Assembly: GCA_032622095.1 (NCBI GenBank)
Contig: CP136061.1
Span: 25,176,991 to 25,240,990, forward strand
Reading direction: 5' to 3'
Length of the DNA stretch: 64,000 bases
DNA from: Siphonodentalium dalli
Lineage: Eukaryota; Mollusca; Scaphopoda; Gadilida; Siphonodentaliidae
The notes under the pieces were generated by a model, which had not been told where the DNA came from, did not search any database, and worked only from the letters and a program-made list of their open reading frames with translations. This document shows, in pieces, positions 1-12,662 of the stretch. Numbering within the stretch: position 1 is the stretch's first letter; each line of letters begins with the position of its first letter. Position numbers and translations under genes: made by a program.

Positions 1-660
1 TTCCTGGGAGTATGGTCCCTCTAATCATAACGTTTCAAACAATTCATTTTCCGGTGTCTAGCTTAGGATTTTAAATATTTGCTAAATATGACATTTGTCC
101 ATCATCTTGAACTAGGAAGGCATATGGCCGATGAGTACAAGCTTACAGAAGGTCATCTCTATGTATGTGTCTCATACCCCATGGGATAACGACATGTACA
201 CCTGGCGAACCAGTTAGCTAGTCACTTCTCAATAGATGGTTCGTCAACACACACTCAGCGAACGCATTGGCATATGTGGACAACTTCGACAGTGTTCGAA
301 GGTTGCTAGCTGTCTCATTCCTTTGGACAGATGTCTATCGGCTAAGGAGAAGACCCTAGTGTACAGACTACCCACACTTCTTGACCATTATCATTATCCG
401 AAGCAAACTGTGTGACGCCCCGCAGTTGTCTCGTCGAATATCTCCCAGCAGAGAAGAACAATGCTCGTGGTGCTAGTTTGTGGACATGCGCCATGATAGT
501 GGGAATGAAATGGGCCACTGTATACACCACCCCTATACCTGGTGTATGTTTAATATATCGAATGTCATGCGTGTCGGTTTTATTTGGTGTGGTAAGATTG
601 TATTTCCACATCCGTTTCGAAGCCTTTCTGATTCAACTACGTACACTTTTGTTTGGATAA
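1..660 (-). repeat. Left arm of a diverged inverted repeat
   Basis: The reverse complement of this stretch aligns along its length, with many substitutions and small gaps, to about 1165-1900. Landmarks shared by both arms include CCACAAACTAGCACC and ATTGAGAAGTG. Residue strings are also similar when both arms are read in the corresponding direction: FIPTIMAHVHKLAP here and FISTIMTHTHKLAP in the right arm. This suggests two decayed copies of a once-coding sequence in head-to-head orientation. I do not recognise the family. Both arms carry stops, and the left arm is cut by the window edge. Confidence 0.6.
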
Positions 661-2666
661 TACTATGCTAGCCTCCCTCAAAACAGTCGGATGGACTAAA
701 GGATAATGTCTTTATAGCATGAATGTACGCGTGTTTTGTTATCCTCTCTCGGGGATAGTGTCAGTATGTGGGCGGTATTATTCAAGAAAATGTCAGGAAC
801 TGTGGTGCATTTATTTCACTATGTATTTAAAGAACAATTTACAGTCTCGATGGCAATGGCTGTGGACGTTGGGGAACGCGACCTTTATGATCATATAGCT
901 TTATATATAACTTTAGAATATAGTAGTTAATGTCTCGTGCATGAAAATGGTCGCAATGGTGATGTTACCAAGAAATCACTTGGTGTACCAACGTTTGTTG
1001 AACTGAATGCAAGAGCTCATCAACGTAGCATTCCTCTGGATGTTATTCGCGTTGAAGATGACATTTGTACTTTCTTGAACCATACCACCCAGCGTGAGTA
1101 TGACATATCAACCAACTATCAAAGGTATCGCCTTTAGGACTACACCCAGTCTTGGTGGGGCTTATACAACAGTAGCCAATGGCATACTCCTGGTCCAGTT
1201 GTTCAAGAACGGCTTCCAAACGGATGGGAACATACAATCTTAGCATACAAGGAAAGCAAAGCCACACATGAGATCCTGTCTGAATCTAAAACATAACAAA
1301 ATAAGGGGCGGTGCAGTCATGGTCCAATTTCATTTCCACTATCATGACACATACCCACAAACTAGCACCGTGTGTATTGTTATCATATGCTTGGATCTGT
1401 TCGGTGAGACGATTGCTGGACGCCAACAAGCTTGTTCTTATGATCACGTTCAAGGAGTTTGGGTATATTATGCATTATGGTCTTCTACGCCTTAGCAGAA
1501 ATACATCCGTCAACTGTCGGGCTTTCAACATTCGAAGCCATATACAAAAGTTGTCCGGGTACGTCAGTGCATTAGATGAGTATGTGAATTGATGAACCAT
1601 ATATTGAGAAGTGGCTGTTTGGGAAGATCACCAGGTATGCACGTTGTTATCCCCATTAGGCCACCAAAGCTGACAATACGCAGATAGATAGGTCCTTCTG
1701 AAAGCTAGTATATGCATCGACCGAATAACTTTATAGTGTATCGCACAAGATGACGCATATACCCCATATATAGCATCTGAATTATACCATGATCTATACC
1801 ACGAATGAAGCTCGCTAAGAATTCCAAGCTTTCTAAACAAACACGTGAGCTGGACACCGGCATATGTATTGTTGGAAACATTGTTGGAAACGAGTCTAGA
1901 TAATGTTGAATGTGGCAATTCAGAATAAGCTGTTGTTTTGATTCTTGGAAGTCATAATATGACTAATCGGCGCACCTATATACGGTTACGGCCAGTATGA
2001 GCCCTTAGTGGAGAATGGATTTTGAAATGCCACATCGCGATTGTGAGTTTTCATCCTTCCAAAAGACTACGACTTACATTGGAACTAATAGATGGCTTAT
2101 AGTATGTACCGTTTCGTTTATACAAATCAATATTATGACAAAAAGTTGAAATGAGTATGTGATAATATCGGCTTCTTTTCAATTTCTGCCCACCAGTTTG
2201 GCCGCCATATTGAATGTGAGTATCACTTGCCAAACCCTAATGAATACTTCATACATATCAACATGTAATGGTGGTTAGAAATCGCGAAACAATAACGCCC
2301 ATCGTAAGAAAGTAAAGGAATGTAGACTTGTTTTCAAATTTCGGTCGCCATTTTGGCCACCATCTTCGATTTGGAAAACTATTTCTTGCATGAGATGTAA
2401 TGTAATTACCTCATCTCAGTATTTCCAACTCAATTGTAAGCATGGATGGAGTTGTCTCGACAATAATGCCCAATGATGTGAATATGAGAAAATTTCGGTG
2501 ATTTTTCAAAATCTGTCCGCCATTGTGGGCGCCATTTTGGATTTGGGGGACTTTTATTTGGATATGGTACAAGGAAAGTTCTTCGCCTAAGTGTTCCCAA
2601 CTTACAATAGTAAGCAGGTGTGGAGTTGTCATGACAATAATGCTCACTGTTGTTAAAATCACCGAT
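463..2666. repeat. 2,204-bp tandem duplication, copy 1
   Basis: This block is followed immediately by a second copy at 2667-4870 with a constant offset of 2,204 bp. The breakpoint shares only AT: upstream of copy 1 reads AACAAT, while the junction reads CACCGAT. Every short reading frame I compared between the copies is residue-identical, which implies a very recent duplication or an assembly artefact. The block contains part of the left arm and all of the right arm of the older inverted repeat, plus three GCCATTTTGG-type motif clusters. I see no intact gene in it. Confidence 0.9.
1165..1900 (+). repeat. Right arm of the diverged inverted repeat
   Basis: This is the counterpart of 1-660 in inverted orientation, with a central spacer of about 500 bp. 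Short open stretches around 1268-1592 resemble the left arm at the protein level, but stops and frame changes prevent a gene call. An identical copy lies at about 3369-4104 in the second duplication unit. Confidence 0.55.
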
Positions 2667-4870
2667 GCTCGTGGTGCTAGTTTGTGGACATGCGCCATGA
2701 TAGTGGGAATGAAATGGGCCACTGTATACACCACCCCTATACCTGGTGTATGTTTAATATATCGAATGTCATGCGTGTCGGTTTTATTTGGTGTGGTAAG
2801 ATTGTATTTCCACATCCGTTTCGAAGCCTTTCTGATTCAACTACGTACACTTTTGTTTGGATAATACTATGCTAGCCTCCCTCAAAACAGTCGGATGGAC
2901 TAAAGGATAATGTCTTTATAGCATGAATGTACGCGTGTTTTGTTATCCTCTCTCGGGGATAGTGTCAGTATGTGGGCGGTATTATTCAAGAAAATGTCAG
3001 GAACTGTGGTGCATTTATTTCACTATGTATTTAAAGAACAATTTACAGTCTCGATGGCAATGGCTGTGGACGTTGGGGAACGCGACCTTTATGATCATAT
3101 AGCTTTATATATAACTTTAGAATATAGTAGTTAATGTCTCGTGCATGAAAATGGTCGCAATGGTGATGTTACCAAGAAATCACTTGGTGTACCAACGTTT
3201 GTTGAACTGAATGCAAGAGCTCATCAACGTAGCATTCCTCTGGATGTTATTCGCGTTGAAGATGACATTTGTACTTTCTTGAACCATACCACCCAGCGTG
3301 AGTATGACATATCAACCAACTATCAAAGGTATCGCCTTTAGGACTACACCCAGTCTTGGTGGGGCTTATACAACAGTAGCCAATGGCATACTCCTGGTCC
3401 AGTTGTTCAAGAACGGCTTCCAAACGGATGGGAACATACAATCTTAGCATACAAGGAAAGCAAAGCCACACATGAGATCCTGTCTGAATCTAAAACATAA
3501 CAAAATAAGGGGCGGTGCAGTCATGGTCCAATTTCATTTCCACTATCATGACACATACCCACAAACTAGCACCGTGTGTATTGTTATCATATGCTTGGAT
3601 CTGTTCGGTGAGACGATTGCTGGACGCCAACAAGCTTGTTCTTATGATCACGTTCAAGGAGTTTGGGTATATTATGCATTATGGTCTTCTACGCCTTAGC
3701 AGAAATACATCCGTCAACTGTCGGGCTTTCAACATTCGAAGCCATATACAAAAGTTGTCCGGGTACGTCAGTGCATTAGATGAGTATGTGAATTGATGAA
3801 CCATATATTGAGAAGTGGCTGTTTGGGAAGATCACCAGGTATGCACGTTGTTATCCCCATTAGGCCACCAAAGCTGACAATACGCAGATAGATAGGTCCT
3901 TCTGAAAGCTAGTATATGCATCGACCGAATAACTTTATAGTGTATCGCACAAGATGACGCATATACCCCATATATAGCATCTGAATTATACCATGATCTA
4001 TACCACGAATGAAGCTCGCTAAGAATTCCAAGCTTTCTAAACAAACACGTGAGCTGGACACCGGCATATGTATTGTTGGAAACATTGTTGGAAACGAGTC
4101 TAGATAATGTTGAATGTGGCAATTCAGAATAAGCTGTTGTTTTGATTCTTGGAAGTCATAATATGACTAATCGGCGCACCTATATACGGTTACGGCCAGT
4201 ATGAGCCCTTAGTGGAGAATGGATTTTGAAATGCCACATCGCGATTGTGAGTTTTCATCCTTCCAAAAGACTACGACTTACATTGGAACTAATAGATGGC
4301 TTATAGTATGTACCGTTTCGTTTATACAAATCAATATTATGACAAAAAGTTGAAATGAGTATGTGATAATATCGGCTTCTTTTCAATTTCTGCCCACCAG
4401 TTTGGCCGCCATATTGAATGTGAGTATCACTTGCCAAACCCTAATGAATACTTCATACATATCAACATGTAATGGTGGTTAGAAATCGCGAAACAATAAC
4501 GCCCATCGTAAGAAAGTAAAGGAATGTAGACTTGTTTTCAAATTTCGGTCGCCATTTTGGCCACCATCTTCGATTTGGAAAACTATTTCTTGCATGAGAT
4601 GTAATGTAATTACCTCATCTCAGTATTTCCAACTCAATTGTAAGCATGGATGGAGTTGTCTCGACAATAATGCCCAATGATGTGAATATGAGAAAATTTC
4701 GGTGATTTTTCAAAATCTGTCCGCCATTGTGGGCGCCATTTTGGATTTGGGGGACTTTTATTTGGATATGGTACAAGGAAAGTTCTTCGCCTAAGTGTTC
4801 CCAACTTACAATAGTAAGCAGGTGTGGAGTTGTCATGACAATAATGCTCACTGTTGTTAAAATCACCGAT
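2667..4870. repeat. 2,204-bp tandem duplication, copy 2
   Basis: This is the second copy of the block at 463-2666, ending in CACCGAT, the same heptamer that ends copy 1. Unique sequence resumes at 4871. It has no coding content of its own. If the duplication is an assembly error (haplotype retained or a read-overlap fault), this copy should be collapsed. Confidence 0.9.
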
Positions 4871-4889
4871 TTTCGGCGATTTTTTATTT

Positions 4890-5455
4890 CTGGTGGCCAT
4901 TTTGGCCGCCATCTTGGATTTGGGTAAATATTTCCTCAACTCAGGTATAAGAGGAATCCTAGCTCGAGTATCTCCTGCAAATATATATGCATGGGTGTTG
5001 TTATAATAGCAATGACATTCATTGATTCGAAACATAACATCGCATTATTAACGGAGATTCGGCTTTGACCTATGATACCGGCATTTGGGAAAACGTGATA
5101 TCGGACAAACATATCCCGCAATGAATGCATATTATGGTCCCCATGTGTTCGCCAATGACTCCTCTATATGATAAATGTATAACATGACGCAAAAATTCTA
5201 ACATTTTCCAACAGAGACAATCGAAAGGTGGTAACATGTCAGAAAATAGCATATTTTCACAATTCGGCGGCCATCTTGGCCGCCATATTGGATTCTGGTG
5301 TCGGATGTTTGGCTAATTTGTAAGGGTTGTATATTAGCATAACGAATCGAGCGGAAAACAAGACGGCATGTGACATCATCTTTACTATAACGCAATCAAA
5401 GAGACCTGGTGCATTTAAAAAAAATGGCCGCCATGATGGACGCCATCTTGTCTGG
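4890..5455. repeat. Cluster of GCCGCCATCTTGG motifs
   Basis: Copies of a motif close to TTGGCCGCCATCTTGGATT occur near 4897-4922, 5263-5293 and 5425-5452. Related copies lie at 2190-2215, 2340-2370 and 2515-2545 and in the duplicated copies of these, with common spacings of about 150-175 bp. Further copies are near 6270-6295, 6615-6640, 7200-7250 and 11725-11765. On the minus strand the motif encodes the KMAAKMA-type strings seen in short open frames, which is not evidence of coding. The core resembles the binding consensus of the zinc-finger factor YY1 (AAnATGGCGGC). It also lies inside both TIRs of the transposon at 7085-11873, so it may simply be a transposon-end motif. Confidence 0.6.
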
Positions 5456-7084
5456 AGTCTCTGCGGCCACTTTTTTTTCTTGTTAACAAGTGAAAAAAAT
5501 TAGAGAAGACCTTAAGGAAAAAAATTATTGGGGCAAAGTTAAGTCCTGGGGGGGTGCAGAGGTCGACCAATATCTCCTGGACTAAATGGTCTATGCTAGC
5601 TTACTGTGTTCCTACCTGGTCACCTTTCGTATATTGCGCAAATCATTTTGTGGAACTACCTCAAATTAACTGAAACAAAGAAAGCCAACAGGAATCAGGG
5701 ATCTAGCCTGGTGTATGATAATGTTCATTTCTACTTAATACACGTGCTCTGGGGGGGGGGGGGGTCAATAATTCTACTAACTTATAAAAAGGACCCCACT
5801 TATGCTACGCGAGATTTCAGCACCTAGTGTCCAGAATATACCAATTTAATCTGGATATGGGACGATACCCCTCATATGAACTTGAGATTTATATAATATC
5901 CACATATGGGGTCTATTCTGTTTTGAACTGCCGTAGTTATCAATAGGACTGCAACCTGGTATGTTCAGCTAAACAAGGTTCAAAAGTTGCCATCATGCAA
6001 AATTTAATTAAAGGTCACTGCTCCCCTAACAGTGAGACAAGCAGGCCAATTGCATAGCTATCACAACAAACAGTTGTGTACCGCTACCCGAAAATAACTA
6101 CCAACGTTTATCTACATCAGCAGTTGCCATTTTGCATGGTAACCACCCATATGTCTCAATTAGTACTCCGGCTTAGAGTATAACACAGAAGGCTTGACAT
6201 TGGGATGTTGCCACACGGCACATATGCAGTATGGGACACCAGTTAATTTGCATCAGAATTTTTTTATTTTGACTGCCGTCTTGACAGCCATCTTATATGA
6301 AATTGAACAGCTTATTGAAGAGTGATAATAATTCCATATGTGGTATGAACTTTTCTTTCCCCTCACTGAATTACGCCCATTTCTTCAAAACTGTTGCGAG
6401 AATATCGGAATTATTTTTTGACAAGATGCAAAAATTTGGTTGTCTAAAGTGGATTTTTGACAGATCGAATAGGTCATGTACAATACAATTGTTGCACTAC
6501 ATTGGTGAAACAATTATTTAACGCTGAATGGTCACAATTCGCAGTCGTTACAAAACGGAAGGTCTTTTACATTTTACAAGATATATTTGAAAATAAAAAA
6601 TGCTGATTTTGTTGTGCCATTTTGGCAGCCATCTTTGACTGACATAATTTTTCCCCCATGAATTTCGGTACTGTACTCGGAGAACTATATTGATAAATTG
6701 TCCTTAATGGAAAAAAAAGTATAACCGTTAAAAAATATGCACAGAATCCGTCCGTTCTCATGTCAACCCTACAACTGACAATGACGTCATAATTCCCTCC
6801 AGTCGCAAACCTAGGAAGTCTAACAAATTTTTTCTGACAAAATAAGTGATACCCTATCATAATACCATAGTATCTACTTTTGTTCAAACAATTCCCACGG
6901 GCGTACACAAGCGACTCCACAAAACACAATCGAGTCCGTGCAATTTGTGAATGTTCAAACGAAACGATACTGACCAGACACCTTTCACATTGTATACCAC
7001 GACATATCATTATTACGAATAGGGTACTATGTCACTAGAATTTGTGTTCTTTCTATTCGTTGTAGTTTTTCCCGTATCCCCTTG
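5456..7084. other. No gene seen; G14 run and motif copies
   Basis: AT-rich sequence with a 14-base G run at 5751-5764 and two more GCCATTTTGGCAGCC-type motifs near 6275 and 6620. The open frames here are short and unrecognisable. The last 70 bases (7010-7080) loosely match an inner end of the elements at 35884-39780. Confidence 0.5.
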
Positions 7085-7252
7085 TAGTAGGGCGGCTAAG
7101 TGTAAAATTATGGTCAAATCGTTCAGTTGGTGATACAAGCATGAAACTTGCTACGCATGATCAATATATATTACTAAAACAAATTGCTCGACAAACCAAT
7201 CAATATGGCCACCGGATTCAAGATGGCCACCATTTTTTAAAATGGCCGCCGA
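7085..7252 (+). repeat. Left terminal inverted repeat
   Basis: Pairs with 11717-11873. The inner part carries CAAGATGGCCACC and AAAATGGCCGCC motifs, the same YY1-like core seen as free copies between 2 and 7 kb. Confidence 0.8.
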
Positions 7253-7926
7253 ATTGAACTTCTACCCAATATATAAGATACACTAACCACTTTTCGGTTC
7301 TTTCTTTGTTACGATATATAAGTAAATCAACCCTTTAAAGGTTGCGTTATCATAAGTATGCAAAACTATTATTACTTTTTCGGAATTTATTGATTATTTT
7401 CATATTCTTACAAGTTTTTCCCCTCAAAATTCTTCAAAAAATATCTAGATGACACTTATTTTTTCAGCAACTGCAATTATTGTATAGGTCTATATGTGGT
7501 ATAACATAAATTCTTAGTTCAATATCTGTTTAAGGCATGCGATTTCTTTGTTAGTTCTCTTCTAGAGTTATTGAATTTAGTTAAATGATATGTGTAAATA
7601 GGCTGTTAATAAAATAACATACATGTGCGAGTTGGTATAGTGCGAGTTAAAATGTTTAAGCTATGCTTGGTGTTGATATTATTGACAACACAATTGCTAA
7701 TATTAATATTGTAATCAATTGTATGCATTTCATATTTCAAGTCATTAAATACTGTTGACATGTCATTCCATATTTTGTACAAATCGGACTTCCACAATGA
7801 ATTGATTATTTTCTTGAGCAGATGACAAATTTCTCTGAAGGAGGAGCACAAACATGGTCGCGATGTGCTTATGACTTTCTTGGACACAGTTAGTTCTGTA
7901 CTATCTCAAGCTCTGTAAATTTATGA

Positions 7927-10900
7927 AGCGCTACAAATTGCTGGAGCAGCAGAAATCATTCGTAAACATATTCTTGAACATCATACCAAATTTGAAACAA
8001 GTTTGAACAAGGATGCATACAAAGTTCTGTACCACAAAGCCTTCTGCAATTTGTATGTATGATCGAGCATGGTGCTGACATCAAGTCACAGCTTACAAAT
8101 GGTGCAACAAAGTCTGAATTAGCAATCGCGCAGTTATTACAATTCAACTGTTTCTGCTCTAGATATAAGGACAAAGCCTTTTATCATTACCACTGTCAAG
8201 ACCATGAAATACAATTCCCTATATACACTGGCATCACTCTGTATGCAAAAAAACAAGGAAACGAAACCTGATTTTACATGTTCTATGAAAACTGACTGAG
8301 TATATCTTATGATCGTGTCATGGACATCTCATGGGCATCTAAAAACAGTATCAAATAGATGGAGTTGTGTGTCCACCTATATTGAGAAAAGGCTTGTTCA
8401 CCACATCTGCTTTGGACAATATTGACCACGACCCTACATCAATTACCAGCACATCATCTTTCCACGGGACAAATATTTCCATGTTTCAGCATCCGCATTC
8501 AGATAATCAAGGCGAGCAGCGACATATTGACTTCAGTTCTGGAAAAACAAAACAAATCCCACACCTTCCGGAGTCGTATACAAATGTTCCACATGTCTAT
8601 TTTAAAGACGTAAAGCCAAACCCACCAACCAATACCGGCTTCGATCTAACTGGTTAAACTGTTTTTCAAAAACATCTTTTTCTGGATTGTGAGTGGTTGA
8701 TAAAGGTCTCGAGTCAACAGAAGTCATTGCTGGTAGTACATCAATAACGTGGTCAGCTCATCATGCGACTTAAAAGAGAGGTATTAAAGCGGTTTGATGT
8801 AGCAATAACCTCATTGCTATCTATGTTGCGTGACCAGGCTCACTCATTAGCCACAATAAAACATTGCATGCGCAAAATTAATGAATCGGTTCAACTTCTA
8901 AACTCAGAACGGACACCGGTCATTACTGCAGACCAGCATCTGTATGCATTGAATAAGCAGATACAGTGGCAGTGGCCAGACCTATGTGAGGACAAATATG
9001 TTGTTATGCTTGGAGGGTTACATCTGGAATTGGATGCTCTAAAAATGGTTGGTTCAGTGCTTCAGGATAGCGACTGGACGAGTGCTCTCGTAGAAGCAGG
9101 TATAGCAAGGCCGGGCACAGCAGATTCATTCATCAAAGCTTCACGTATTACAAACACCCGACAGGCACATCAGATAACAGCGTGTAGTCTTTTCAAACTC
9201 ATGAAATTTGCACACTCAGAATACTGCAGTCGGGATTTATCCGATGTTGATAGAACACGCTCAAATTTCCATGACTGGTGTAAAAGTAAATGTGCTGTTG
9301 GTCCACAGTTCCAGTTCTGGAGTTTGGTGCTTGACATTGAATTGACAATTTTACTGCTGGTTAGATCATTTCGAGAAGCAAATTTCACTCTGTATCGTGC
9401 AGTGGTATCTGAACTAATTCCATATTTCTTTGCCAATGATAACACTCACTTTGCACGCTGGCTAATTCACCTCAGATACATGATGACAATAGAGAAGAAA
9501 CATCCCAGCATAGCGAATGAATTTCACAGAGGGAACTTTGTTGTACACAAGACTGAAAGACAATTCTCAAGTATGGCAATAGACCAGGCCCATGAACAGA
9601 ACAATGCAGTCGTGAAAGGGGATGGATGAGCAATTGGGATAACTGAGGATGAAGCAAACTCAATAGATGGATGGTCGCTAGTCCAGAATTATGTTGACTT
9701 CTTTCTGATTATGATAACATTGCTCTACCAAGGATATCACATAAGAATCGAAGCATCACGAGGAGACAATTGCATATCAAAAAACAATTTTCAATAATGT
9801 GAACAACATCACAGACGTGATACAAGAAATGGGAAATCCGCTTTCTGATAACTCCACAAACTTCTTGACATTGGACACCATAAACAGTGTAGACCCAGTT
9901 AATGCTGAACTGATTCACGTTGTCTATCGGAAAGGCAAGGAATAGGCTGCATCTTTCATAAAAGGAATGGGAAACCAAAATAAATATACTTTCTATGATC
10001 TAATCAAAAGAAATTATATTTCAATTTGCGGTCTTCTCCAGCTGAAATCAAAGCAAAGAAAACAAGTACGAAAAAAGTTTGTCAACTCCTCTCTCGATTG
10101 TTCATTTCTTGTCAGACAAGAGAATGTGACCTTCATGACCTTTTTGCACATGAAAACCAGATTTCTCCAGCATCAATCAGTAACGATGGAAAACTTCATA
10201 TGTGCCAAAAATCTCAATTGATGGATATATTTGAAGCAGAGTTAACACTGCCCGAGGAAGCACCCACTGCATATGCTGTGATGGTTCTGCCATAATAAAT
10301 GTTCATAAACCTAATAGTGTGAACACATTTGATGAATATGCACAAAACGATGTCATTCCTAAAATACAGACATATTGCCATAAATATAAGAGAACTGACA
10401 TCATGTGTGACGTGTACAAGACAGGTAGCCGCAAACAGGAAACTAGGTCAAAGCGCGGAATGGAATCAGGAGAAGGGTGTCAGGAGCTAGCAAAACTCTA
10501 GCAGACTGGCATAGCTTTCTTCGCGATAACAACAACAAAACAGAGCTACTAGTATTTCATTTCCTTGCTGACAAGATCATAACTGTTAATATGGACAATG
10601 GCATTGTTGTTACCAAAGGTGAACATGTACAAAGTAACCATGAACTTGATTTGGATATTCTTGCACCATGTACACATTAAGAGGCCGATACATGGATATT
10701 TGTGCATGCAAAACACGCAGTTATCAACCAACACAACAGCATCATTACCCAAGCCACCGATACGGATGTAGTGACTATAGCTGAAAGCGTATACTCAAGT
10801 TTGAAATCATTCGGTCATAGAAAGACATTAAGATGGATTCCGATACATGAGATCGTTTCATCAAAGGTACAACAAAATGTTATGGAATTCTCTTTTCCCA

Positions 10901-11433
10901 TGCAATTAGTGGATCTAATGTGGTATCTGCATTTCGCAGGAAAGGGAAAAAGTCTGCATGGCAGGCATGGAATGTATTTCCAGAAACTTTATCAATTTTC
11001 TCCAGACTCGGCAATTCTCGAGTGTCCATCATATAACATGACATTGCAGTAATTGAGAGATTCGTTATAATAATGAACGACCGTGCAAATACATGCAATG
11101 ACATTAATGAAGCACGGAAACAGAGACCATACAATGCTATTCCACCTACAAGGTCTGCGCTGTTGCAGCATGTCAAGCGAGCCGCGTACGAGGCAGGGCA
11201 TATATGGTGACAATCATTGGCACGTAAACCAGCTTACCTGAGTCCTGCAGATTGGCAGAAATGGCAGTCACTGGGAACCATTTTGGACAGAGCTTCCACC
11301 AATTGCCAAATGTTGCAGTCAGTTTACCAAATGCGGCTGCAAGAAGGGGTATAATGGGCGATGTACATGCTACCATATTGGGCTTCCATGCACCACTTTA
11401 TGCAGTTGTTGCTGCCAAGTTTAAACGACTCTA
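7927..11433 (+). pseudogene. Broken ~1,000-codon transposon protein gene
   Basis: Successive plus-strand pieces in different frames resemble, in order, a large uncharacterised protein widespread in cnidarian, mollusc and fish genomes and usually repeat-associated. Recognised pieces: around 7930-8060 (AAEIIRKHILEHH), 8059-8271 (SELAIAQLLQFNC), 8367-8657 (VCPPILRKGLFTTSALDNI), 8763-9629 (QIQWQWPDLC, VVMLGGLHLE, AIDQAHEQNNAVVKGDG), 10026-10295 (LFAHENQISPASIS, GKLHMCQKSQLMD), then short fragments to about 11430 (RWIPIHEI, ALLQHVKRAAYEAGH). The frame stops at 9627-9629 but homology continues directly after it. Several more frameshifts follow, so this copy cannot make a full protein. The family role, probably transposition, is inferred from its place between TIRs. 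Assignment rests on remembered family resemblance. Confidence 0.75.
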
Positions 11434-11716
11434 AGAACTGATAGTAATGCATGTGTGTATAGCTTTCCCAATACTAACATCATATATAGTGTGAGGTTAA
11501 ATTGTTTGAAATTGAATTTGTTTCTCACAATTTGAAAGTTAAGTGATATAAAAATGCCAAAATTTTGAAACGAAACAGCTAATTTATTACAATATATTGT
11601 TTTAACATACTCAGGTTGTGTTTTAATTTCAATTCAACCTTTAGAAATGACATAAGATCTCTTGTTTGAGTGATACATCGAAAAAATCGGTTAACTTTTC
11701 AAAATTCGAAAACTGA

Positions 11717-11873
11717 CGTAGCTGAAAATGGCGGCCATCTTGAAAATGGCAGCCATCTTGGATTTTCGCATGGTTAGTCGAACAATATTGTTTAGTGGCC
11801 CATACTGATCAATCGTGCCAAATTTCATGCTTGTATCACCAAGTGAACGATTTTACACTTAGCCGCCCTACTA
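11717..11873 (-). repeat. Right terminal inverted repeat
   Basis: Reverse complement of the left end at 7085. It contains AAATGGCGGCCATCTTG near 11727, in which two YY1-like cores face each other. Confidence 0.8.
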
Positions 11874-12050
11874 TTGTATATTGCATGCGAGGGACGAGCA
11901 CCATTGTCTCACAAATTGACTCGTTGTCGTCATTTTGGTTTTTGGACCGACCGAAAAATTACGATTACGAACAGCTACTCGTAATAATTATCTCTTGTCG
12001 TTCATTAGTTTAAACGAATTTTATTTTAACCAATATAATGTACAAAGTTC

Positions 12051-12146
12051 ACGGTATAATGATGAAAGATATTGATGGTTATAATGGGATTTGGCAGTAA
12101 GCATAGTGCTTATCTTTAGCCATCTCTTACACATATGAAATACTGA
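12051..12146 (+). repeat. 96-bp direct repeat, left copy
   Basis: Begins ACGGTATAATGATGAAAG and ends ATGAAATACTGA. The copy at 12663-12758 differs by one base that I can see. The pair brackets the chimeric repeat at 12147-12662. Confidence 0.85.
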
Positions 12147-12662
12147 CTTGGTCTAATCAGATACATGCATGTACTACTAGCATTAAAGGGGGACTGTACA
12201 CTAAATCAGGTCATTTATGGTCCCCGGACTATAAACCTTGCCATCGCTCTGCTTTGGACGTCTTATGGGAGGACACGTCACAGAGCGATAGCCGTAGTGC
12301 TTCACATATGAACCAGGGACGAGTCTATATACTGCATAGGTTCATACATGTATTCGATCAGTTTAATCTGTTAGCTAAATTAATGAAGGCAGAACAAGTT
12401 CTAACTTTACGCCGTCATGACGTCAAAGCGTCATTTATCCCTGCGGGCCAGAATCCAGACATGACTGAACGTGTCATGTCGTCTTCGCGGACAACTGATT
12501 TGACCTCACTACAGAGTAGACATCTATTGATTGATTTATTGGTCGAGAGTTTAACGTCGGTTTATCCGCTATATGCCATATATCATGACCATACTGGACA
12601 TATAAACACAGATACGCGTTTCAATTACTAGTTATATTATACCGGTTTGATTTGGTAGGCCT
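12147..12662 (+). repeat. Chimeric dispersed repeat (segments A+B)
   Basis: Segment A (12147-12221) matches 15056-15131 and includes the start of a MITE end (AAAGGGGGACTGTACAC). Segment B (12222-12662) matches 15447-15831, starting GGTCCCCGGACTATAAACC and ending GGTAGGCCTAC. In the 15-kb locus A and B are separated by about 315 bp. Here they are fused at a shared GG, as after an internal deletion. Segment B has ~75 bp (about 12331-12405) absent from the other copy and a perfect TGACGTCA at 12418-12425. The open frame at 12254-12631 is not conserved in the other copy. Confidence 0.75.

Larger units (their letters stand above)
7085..11873 (+). mobile_element. DNA transposon, ~4.79 kb, degraded
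   Basis: The two ends are inverted copies starting TAGTAGGGCGGCTAAGTGTA. The terminal repeats run about 7085-7252 and 11717-11873, and the left one has a ~10-bp indel relative to the right. Both ends are flanked by TTG (7082-7084 and 11874-11876), consistent with a 3-bp target duplication. A 2-bp TA duplication with a slightly shorter TIR is equally possible. The interior holds one long, broken gene on the plus strand. Superfamily is not assigned. The short duplication would be compatible with Academ-type or similar elements, but I could not test that. Confidence 0.8.

Noticed and set aside
342-5252. Many short frames at the start of the window
   Set aside because: Those inside the duplication are repeated identically with it, and KMAAKMA-type strings come from the GCCATTTTGG motif. 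None has a recognisable domain.
9170-9978. Minus-strand frames inside the transposon
   Set aside because: Antisense to the recognised plus-strand protein segments.
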